Origin: an uncultured Alphaproteobacteria bacterium
Lineage (GTDB): Bacteria; Pseudomonadota; Alphaproteobacteria; Caulobacterales; Hyphomonadaceae
NCBI GenBank assembly: GCA_903831485.1
Contig: CAIKXW010000135.1
Coordinates: 1-11,465, forward strand
DNA: 11,465 bases
Direction of reading: 5' to 3'
Numbering within the stretch: the first letter of the stretch is position 1; the number at the start of each line of letters is the position of its first letter. The position numbers and the translations under genes were made by a program. Below, in pieces: positions 7,039 through 11,465 of the stretch. The notes below the pieces were generated by a model. That model saw nothing but the letters and a program-made list of their open reading frames with translations. It did no database searches and was not told the DNA's origin.

Positions 7039-7049
7039 GCGGGCTCCGC
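7027..7049. terminator. Perfect 8-bp hairpin at the end of the DUF3298 gene
   Basis: GCGGAGCC (7027-7034) pairs perfectly with GGCTCCGC (7042-7049) around a seven-base loop that contains the TAG stop codon of the upstream gene. It lies between convergent genes (the tadA stop begins at 7067) and could terminate both. Only TT follows on the plus strand, so it is not a strong intrinsic terminator on its own. Confidence 0.5.
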
Positions 7050-7066
7050 TTCATCGGCGGTGGAAG

Positions 7067-7543
7067 CTATCGCCGCGCCCGGAAAAACGACTTCAACAGC
7101 GCCGACGACTCCTCCGCCATAACCCCCGCCGTCACATCCGGGCGCGAATGGCATGTCGGCTGCTCGAAAAAGCGCGGACCGTGCGCCAGCGCCCCGCCCT
7201 TCTCGTCCGCCGCCCCGTACACCACGCGCCCGATGCGCGCATGACTGATCGCGCCGGCGCACATCGCGCAGGGTTCCAGCGTCACGTAGAGCGTCAGTCC
7301 GGTCAGCCGGTAGTTGCCCAGCGTCTGCGCCGCCGCGCGCATCGCCAGCACCTCGGCATGCGCTGTCGGATCGTGCAGGCGGATCGGCTGGTTGTGAGCC
7401 TCGGCCACGAGGGCGCCTGTCGCGGGATCCACCAGGACAGCCCCGACCGGCGCCTCCCCCGCATCGGCTGCCGCCTGCGCCTGCGCCATCGCGCGGCGCA
7501 TCATCTCAAGGTCGAACGCCTCATCCATGCCGCCCCATAGCAT
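7067..7543 (-). CDS. tadA: tRNA adenosine(34) deaminase TadA
   Basis: Zinc-dependent deaminase that converts the wobble adenosine of tRNA-Arg(ACG) to inosine, normally an essential function. It has 158 residues, the normal length. HAE at 62-64 gives the zinc ligand H62 and the catalytic E64. PCAMCAGAI at 91-99 gives zinc ligands C92 and C95. GEAPVGAVLV (29-38) and the FF-x-R type C-terminal helix are also as in TadA. Two starts are possible: the ATG at 7543, or the ATG at 7528 (residue 6), which is preceded by TGGGGC and would give MDEAFDLEMM. The second looks slightly more natural for the family, but neither has a clear ribosome-binding site. A CMP/dCMP or guanine deaminase is less likely given the motifs. 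Divergent from rsmD, convergent with the DUF3298 gene. Confidence 0.94.
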   Translation of the reverse strand: MLWGGMDEAFDLEMMRRAMAQAQAAADAGEAPVGAVLVDPATGALVAEAHNQPIRLHDPTAHAEVLAMRAAAQTLGNYRLTGLTLYVTLEPCAMCAGAISHARIGRVVYGAADEKGGALAHGPRFFEQPTCHSRPDVTAGVMAEESSALLKSFFRARR

Positions 7544-7573
7544 TTCGCGCGGGGGATGCTAGACGCTGCCCCG

Positions 7574-8137
7574 ATGCGCATCATCGCCGGCACGCTCAAG
7601 GGTCGCGCCATCCGCACGCCGGAGGGCCGCAACACGCGCCCCACCTCTGACAGGGCGCGCGAGTCCCTGTTCAACGTCCTCGCCCACGCTGCCTGGGCGC
7701 CCGGCCTCGAAGGCGTCCGTGTGATCGATGCGTTCGCGGGCTCCGGCGCGCTGGGTTTCGAGGCCATCTCGCGCGGCGCCGCCTTCTGCCTGTTCGTCGA
7801 GACCGAGGCCGCCGCGCGCGGCTGCATCCGCGACAATGTCGAGGCGTTCCAGCTGTTCGGCAACACGCGCATCCACCGCCGCTCGGCCACCGACCTCGGC
7901 CTCAAGCCAGCGGGTCTTGGCGCACCCTTCGACCTTGTCTTCATGGACCCACCCTACGCTCAGGGCCTCGTTCCGCTCGCCCTTGAGCAGCTGGTGAGCG
8001 GACAGTGGCTTTCACCCGACGCATTGGTCGTCGCCGAGGTGGGCTCAGACGAACCCGCGCTGGAAGCGCCGGGCTGGAGCATCCTCGACGAGCGCACCTA
8101 TGGCGCAGCTAGCGTCTATTTCCTCCGCAGGGGCTGA
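7574..8137 (+). CDS. rsmD: 16S rRNA (guanine-966-N2)-methyltransferase RsmD
   Basis: SAM-dependent Rossmann-fold enzyme that methylates N2 of G966 in 16S rRNA. It has 187 residues, normal for the family. The N-terminus MRIIAGTLKGRAI is the classical RsmD start and sets the ATG at 7574, although the frame also has an ATG at 7556. RPTSDRARESLFNVL (22-36) is a family block. DAFAGSGALG (52-61) is the SAM-binding loop and DPPY (125-128) the catalytic motif of N2/N6 methyltransferases. No ribosome-binding site stands before 7574; the G-run at 7551-7555 is too far away and instead abuts the ATG at 7556. The last 22 bases overlap the end of the convergent CPBP gene. Confidence 0.95.
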   Translation: MRIIAGTLKGRAIRTPEGRNTRPTSDRARESLFNVLAHAAWAPGLEGVRVIDAFAGSGALGFEAISRGAAFCLFVETEAAARGCIRDNVEAFQLFGNTRIHRRSATDLGLKPAGLGAPFDLVFMDPPYAQGLVPLALEQLVSGQWLSPDALVVAEVGSDEPALEAPGWSILDERTYGAASVYFLRRG

Positions 8138-9042
8138 CCCTTCGGCAACGGCGCGAACGGCGACAGCACGAACGCCAGCAGCAGGCCAAGCACCAGCACA
8201 TCCGTCGACGCCGAGCCGATCATCGTGCTGTAGTCCATCACGAACAACGAGATCGGCGGCGTCACGCCGGCGATTCCGATCATCAGCATCGCGCCGATAT
8301 TGTTCATCAGGTGAAAGCCCATCGCAGCCGCGAGCCCACCTGTCCTCCAGACGAGCGCGGTCATCACGAGGCCAAGCAGCGTGGCGACAGCGACATAGTA
8401 GATCGCAAACTGCGTATCGCCGCCGCCATTGGCGGTATGCGCCAGCCCGAACGCCAGCGATGGCAACAGGCCCCACACAAGCGGGTGTGGGATGCGCGCC
8501 GCGAGTTGCTGCGTGAGGTAACCGCGGAAGAACAGCTCCTCGCCTGCGGTCTGGAAGAAGATCAGCACGACAAGCGGCGCAAACGCCAGCAGCCAATGCT
8601 CCATCGGCAGGCTCGACCTCTCTGGCGGCGCGCCCGAGAGCCAGGTCGATCCGAGGCTGAGCGCGAGATACCCGGCGGCCATCGCCATGCCGATGAAGAA
8701 CTGATCGAGCCGGATACGGCCATCATGCCCGAACACGGTCGACAGCCCACGCCGGTGGAGAAGCTTCGTGGCCAGCCAAACGCCGAGCCACAAGCCCCAG
8801 AATGTCGCCAGAAGCACGCCCATCGCCATGGCAGAGTCGAGATAGGTGAGGCTCCCTTCGCCCTGCCCCATCACGGCGCCCAGCGCGTCGGCGCTGACAA
8901 GGCCGCTGCCAATGGCGATCAGGCCAAAGATCATCGTCCACGCCAGCCACGCCGCGACAACCAGCACGCTCCCGAAAGCAGTGCGCCACAGCTGCGCGCG
9001 CGGTCGCGCGAGATCGACCCATCGCTGGAAGGGGTGCTCCAC
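8116..9042 (-). CDS. CPBP-family intramembrane metalloprotease
   Basis: Predicted polytopic inner-membrane protease of the CPBP/Abi family (CAAX-protease and bacteriocin-processing, related to Rce1), 308 residues. All three active-site motifs are present: EELFFR at 168-173 (E168, E169, R173), FGLAH at 198-202 (H202) and HLMNN at 244-248 (H244, N248). Six to eight hydrophobic segments surround them. In bacteria the family includes enzymes linked to peptide maturation, self-immunity and envelope functions; the substrate here is unknown and no bacteriocin gene is in the window. The start codon is GTG (9040-9042), with GAGG eight bases upstream inside the end of qor, giving tight coupling to that gene. 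The tail overlaps rsmD by 22 bp. Confidence 0.9.
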   Translation of the reverse strand: MEHPFQRWVDLARPRAQLWRTAFGSVLVVAAWLAWTMIFGLIAIGSGLVSADALGAVMGQGEGSLTYLDSAMAMGVLLATFWGLWLGVWLATKLLHRRGLSTVFGHDGRIRLDQFFIGMAMAAGYLALSLGSTWLSGAPPERSSLPMEHWLLAFAPLVVLIFFQTAGEELFFRGYLTQQLAARIPHPLVWGLLPSLAFGLAHTANGGGDTQFAIYYVAVATLLGLVMTALVWRTGGLAAAMGFHLMNNIGAMLMIGIAGVTPPISLFVMDYSTMIGSASTDVLVLGLLLAFVLSPFAPLPKGQPLRRK

Positions 9043-9055
9043 GTCGTTCGCCTCA
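9040..9055 (-). promoter_or_regulatory. Stop-embedded ribosome-binding site coupling qor to the CPBP gene
   Basis: On the minus strand the qor stop TGA (9053-9055) overlaps the Shine-Dalgarno sequence GAGG (9051-9054), followed after eight bases by the GTG start of the CPBP gene (9040-9042). The arrangement decides the GTG start, indicates one transcript and suggests translational coupling. Confidence 0.65.
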
Positions 9056-10036
9056 GGGCTTCAGGATCGTGGCGCCAATCGTCTTGCGCCCTTCGAGCGC
9101 ACGGTGCGCTTCGGCCGCGTCCCTGAGCGCAAAGCGTTGGCGCACATCCGCCTTCACCGCGCCAGACCGCATCGCGCCCCACAGCGCCGCTGCGCCGCGT
9201 TCAAGGTCCGCGCGATGATGCGTGAAGTGGAACAGGCCCGGCCGCGTCATGATCAGCGACCCGCCCTGGTTGAGCCGCGCCGGCGCGATCGGGTCTGCGG
9301 GGCCCGACGCATTGCCATAGGTGATGAACCACCCGCGTGGCGCGAGCGACTTCAGGCTCGCCTCGGCAGATGTCCTGCCAACGCTGTCATAGACAACCGG
9401 CACGCCCTTCCCGCCATTCAGCGTCTTTACACGCGCCGCAACATCCTCGCTCGCGAGGATCGTCTCCCAGCAACAGTACTGCTTCGCCAGTTCGGCCTTC
9501 TCCGGCGTCGACACCACACCAATCACGCGCGCGCCCTGGGCATTGGCCCACGGTACGAGGATCGATCCGACGCCGCCGGCCGCAGCCCAGACCAAAATCG
9601 TCTCGCCGGGCTGGATGCGCCGGATCTCGAAGGTGAGCATCCAGACCGTCAGACCCTTCAGGAAGACCGCCGCTGCGTCCTCGTCGCTCACGCCATCGGG
9701 AATGCGAACCATCTTGTCCGCCGGCGCATTCCGATGCGTCGCATACCCACCCTGCAGCCCGTTGTAGACAACCCGGTCCCCGATTTTCAGTCCCGACACG
9801 CCCTCGCCCAGCGCCTCGATCACGCCTGCGGCTTCTTCGCCCAGCCCCGCGGGCGTTGGGCCGGGATAGAGCCCCGTCCGCTTGTAGGTATCGATGAAAT
9901 TCACCCCGATCGCCGTCTGCCGCAGCCGCACCTGCCCGGCCTCGGGCGCACCGAGTTCCACCGTCTCGAACTTCAACTCCTCCGGCCCGCCATGTTTGTG
10001 AATGCGGATGACGTCTGCTGTGGAGGCTAATGCCAT
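9053..10036 (-). CDS. qor: NADPH:quinone oxidoreductase, zeta-crystallin type
   Basis: Cytoplasmic medium-chain dehydrogenase/reductase of the quinone oxidoreductase (QOR) subfamily, which reduces quinones with NADPH. It has 327 residues, the normal length. The GroES-like N-terminal half carries GVNFIDTYKRTGLYP (44-58) and GEEAAGVIEALGEGV (66-80). The nucleotide-binding half begins with AAAGGVG (151-157), and VVYDSVG (214-220) is the usual strand before the second half of the Rossmann fold. The zinc-binding cysteines of alcohol dehydrogenases are absent, as expected for QOR. An oddity is the adjacent pair C188-C189 in KQYCCWETI, where most relatives have one cysteine at most. The ATG at 10036 has only a weak GAG upstream. 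It shares a transcript with the CPBP gene downstream and is divergent from rnhB. The exact substrate is not determined by sequence. Confidence 0.93.
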   Translation of the reverse strand: MALASTADVIRIHKHGGPEELKFETVELGAPEAGQVRLRQTAIGVNFIDTYKRTGLYPGPTPAGLGEEAAGVIEALGEGVSGLKIGDRVVYNGLQGGYATHRNAPADKMVRIPDGVSDEDAAAVFLKGLTVWMLTFEIRRIQPGETILVWAAAGGVGSILVPWANAQGARVIGVVSTPEKAELAKQYCCWETILASEDVAARVKTLNGGKGVPVVYDSVGRTSAEASLKSLAPRGWFITYGNASGPADPIAPARLNQGGSLIMTRPGLFHFTHHRADLERGAAALWGAMRSGAVKADVRQRFALRDAAEAHRALEGRKTIGATILKP

Positions 10037-10105
10037 TGGCTAACTCGCGGGGTTGCAGTGAGGCTTTGGACTCATGTCTAACCCGTCCTGAGCCGAGACA
10101 CGAGC
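10037..10105. other. 69-bp divergent gap between qor and rnhB
   Basis: This gap must hold, or lie next to, the promoters of both qor (-) and rnhB (+). I see no convincing -35/-10 pair on either strand; GCTAACTC at 10039-10046 is a seven-of-eight match to the Caulobacter -10 pattern without a partner. It contains one GANTC site (GACTC, 10069-10073), the target of the CcrM methyltransferase in Caulobacter-like bacteria. Confidence 0.45.
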
Positions 10106-10735
10106 ATGGACGTTGTTGAGATAATCTGTGGCATCGACGAAGCCGGGCGAGGCCCCCTCGCCGGCCCCGTTGTCGCTGCCGCCGTCGTGCTCGACAAGAA
10201 GCGCCGCATCAACGGCCTCAACGACTCCAAACAGCTCACCGAGGAACGCCGCGATATCCTCGCCGCCCGCATCAAGGAGCGCGCCGTCGCCTGGGGCGTC
10301 GGGGTCGCCACGGTCGAGGAAATCGACACCGTCAACATCCGGCAAGCCAACTTCCTGGCCATGCGCCGCGCTTTCGACCAGCTGGGCATGATGCCGACCC
10401 ACGTGCTGGTGGACGGCAACGACCCGCCGCCAATCCCCTGCAGGATCACCTGCATCGTCGGCGGCGACGCGCTGGAGTCCGCCATCTCTGCCGCCTCTAT
10501 CCTGGCCAAGACGACACGCGACGCGATGATGGTGGACCTCTGCGCGCGCTATCCAGGTTACGGCTTCTCGCAGCACAAGGGCTACGGGGTCGCCGCGCAT
10601 CTGGAGGCACTAAGGCGCCTCGGGCCGTGCCCCGTCCATCGCCGCAGCTTCAGGCCCGTGCGCGAGGCGCTGGGGATCTTGGATAAGGTGATCGTGGCGC
10701 GGCAGTTGCCCCTGCCAGGTGTTGTGGCGAGCTAG
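10106..10735 (+). CDS. rnhB: Ribonuclease HII
   Basis: Cytoplasmic endonuclease that cuts the RNA strand of RNA-DNA hybrids and initiates removal of single ribonucleotides misincorporated in DNA. It has 209 residues, normal for the family. [14 protein letters not shown] at 9-22 gives D11 and E12; VDGND contributes D103 and the SILAKTTRD block D139, completing the four-carboxylate active site. HKGYG in the C-terminal third is also conserved. An in-frame stop five codons upstream of the ATG excludes a much longer start; the ribosome-binding site is weak. The stop codon shares a CTAG with the stop of mutL. Divergent from qor. Confidence 0.96.
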   Translation: MDVVEIICGIDEAGRGPLAGPVVAAAVVLDKKRRINGLNDSKQLTEERRDILAARIKERAVAWGVGVATVEEIDTVNIRQANFLAMRRAFDQLGMMPTHVLVDGNDPPPIPCRITCIVGGDALESAISAASILAKTTRDAMMVDLCARYPGYGFSQHKGYGVAAHLEALRRLGPCPVHRRSFRPVREALGILDKVIVARQLPLPGVVAS

Positions 10736-11465
10736 CGCCGCCCAAACAGCTTCTCGATATCCGCCAGCTTCAGCTCGACATATGTCGGTCGACCGTGATT
10801 GCACTGCCCCGAGTGCGGCGTGACTTCCATCTGCCTCAGCAGGGCATTCATCTCGTCGGCCGTGAGCCGCCGCCCCGCGCGCACCGAGCCGCGGCAGGCC
10901 ATGTTGCCCATGACCTCTTCCATCCGCTCCTTCAGCGCCAACCCCGCCTCATACTCCGCAAAGTCGTCCGCAAGATCGCGGATCAGACCCTTCACATCCA
11001 TCTCGCCGAAAATCGCTGGCGTCGCGCGCACGGCAACCGCACCGCGCCCGAACGGTTCGACCTCCAGCCCCATCACAAGCAACTCGTCCGCACGGTCGAG
11101 CACGCGCAGCGCTTCTTCCTCGGATAGTTCGACGATCTCCGGTATCAGCAATGCCTGCCGCCGCACGCCCTCACCCGCCATCTGCGCCTTCATGCGCTCA
11201 TAGACCAGCCGCTCGTGCGCGGCGTGCTGATCGACGATCACCATGCCGTCCGCCGTCTGCGCGATGATGTAGGTCTCGTGCACCTGCGCACGCGCCACCC
11301 CGAGTGGCGGTGTGTCAACTGAAGCATCCGGCGCAGGCTCGACGCGCGCGCTCGGAGCGCCGCCCAACGCCTCGAACGTGGCAGGCCGGTTGTCGGACAT
11401 GCCGGCATAGATCTGCGTCTCCACCCCCGGCCGCGCCGGAGACCACCGCGCCTGTCCCGCATTCC
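10732..11465 (-). CDS. mutL: DNA mismatch repair protein MutL, C-terminal part (5' end outside window)
   Basis: MutL links mismatch recognition by MutS to strand incision. 243 residues are visible; the frame stays open to the right edge, so the ATPase domain lies outside. A low-complexity linker (up to about 11300) is followed by the dimerisation/endonuclease domain. It contains DQHAAHER at 11209-11232, continuing to a glutamate four residues later, so the full DQHA(x)2E(x)4E metal motif of endonuclease-type MutL is present. ACRGSVRAG and [11 protein letters not shown] near the end match the other conserved endonuclease-domain motifs. An intact nuclease site is expected in bacteria without MutH, such as alphaproteobacteria. 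The GTG at 11422-11424 is an internal valine, not a start. The gene ends in a CTAG shared with rnhB. Confidence 0.96.
   Translation of the reverse strand, partial: NAGQARWSPARPGVETQIYAGMSDNRPATFEALGGAPSARVEPAPDASVDTPPLGVARAQVHETYIIAQTADGMVIVDQHAAHERLVYERMKAQMAGEGVRRQALLIPEIVELSEEEALRVLDRADELLVMGLEVEPFGRGAVAVRATPAIFGEMDVKGLIRDLADDFAEYEAGLALKERMEEVMGNMACRGSVRAGRRLTADEMNALLRQMEVTPHSGQCNHGRPTYVELKLADIEKLFGRR

Noticed and set aside
8116..9042. Bacteriocin maturation or immunity locus around the CPBP protease
   Set aside because: No small precursor gene with a double-glycine leader, no ABC exporter and no modification enzyme is next to it; the neighbours are core genes.
8846..10030. Long plus-strand open frame of about 394 codons
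   Set aside because: Antisense to qor and the start of the CPBP gene, both firmly identified; arginine-rich, motif-free translation.
10040..10600. Minus-strand open frame of about 186 codons opposite rnhB
   Set aside because: rnhB has all catalytic motifs on the plus strand; the opposite frame is a composition artefact.
1..11465. CRISPR arrays, insertion sequences, tRNA genes, attachment sites
   Set aside because: No regularly spaced repeats, no terminal inverted repeats with a transposase, no cloverleaf-like segments and no recombinase gene were seen.

Overview
This looks like an ordinary chromosomal segment of an alphaproteobacterium, most likely Caulobacterales/Hyphomonadaceae-like or a close relative. 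The DNA is strongly GC-rich throughout. The glutamate-cysteine ligase is of the plant/alphaproteobacterial type. MutL carries the endonuclease motif and ends in the [11 protein letters not shown]...LFGRR style I associate with alphaproteobacteria. One candidate promoter element matches the Caulobacter housekeeping -10 pattern. The genus assignment is inference from these traits, not from a database comparison.

Layout: (1) the 3' end of tldD (+, cut by the left edge) runs into a convergent POT-family peptide transporter (-), with a long dyad across the junction. (2) A minus-strand pair follows, rsmE then gshA, with the POT gene further downstream on the same strand. (3) Divergent from rsmE is a plus-strand pair, ubiA and a membrane-anchored DUF4163/DUF3298 protein, ending in a hairpin. 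(4) tadA (-) and rsmD (+) are divergent neighbours with a very short shared upstream gap. (5) A minus-strand pair, qor then a CPBP-family membrane protease, is tightly coupled, and its tail overlaps rsmD. (6) rnhB (+) is divergent from qor and convergent with mutL (-, cut by the right edge); rnhB and mutL share a single CTAG as both stop codons.

The twelve genes cover translation quality and rRNA/tRNA modification (RsmE, RsmD, TadA), genome maintenance (RNase HII, MutL), ubiquinone (UbiA) and glutathione (GshA) synthesis, peptide uptake and peptide processing (POT, TldD), a quinone oxidoreductase, and two envelope proteins of uncertain role (DUF3298 protein, CPBP protease). Most are core housekeeping genes. 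I see no integrase, transposase, phage gene, toxin-antitoxin pair, CRISPR array, tRNA or rRNA, and no clear sign of horizontal transfer. I do not find a previously undescribed multi-gene system. The points worth a second look are compact gene junctions, dyads overlapping stop codons, an unusual transporter architecture, the uncharacterised DUF3298 protein and the qor/CPBP coupling.

There is no gene-free stretch longer than about 135 bases. The two longest gaps (2683-2816 and 4194-4311) hold only candidate regulatory elements.
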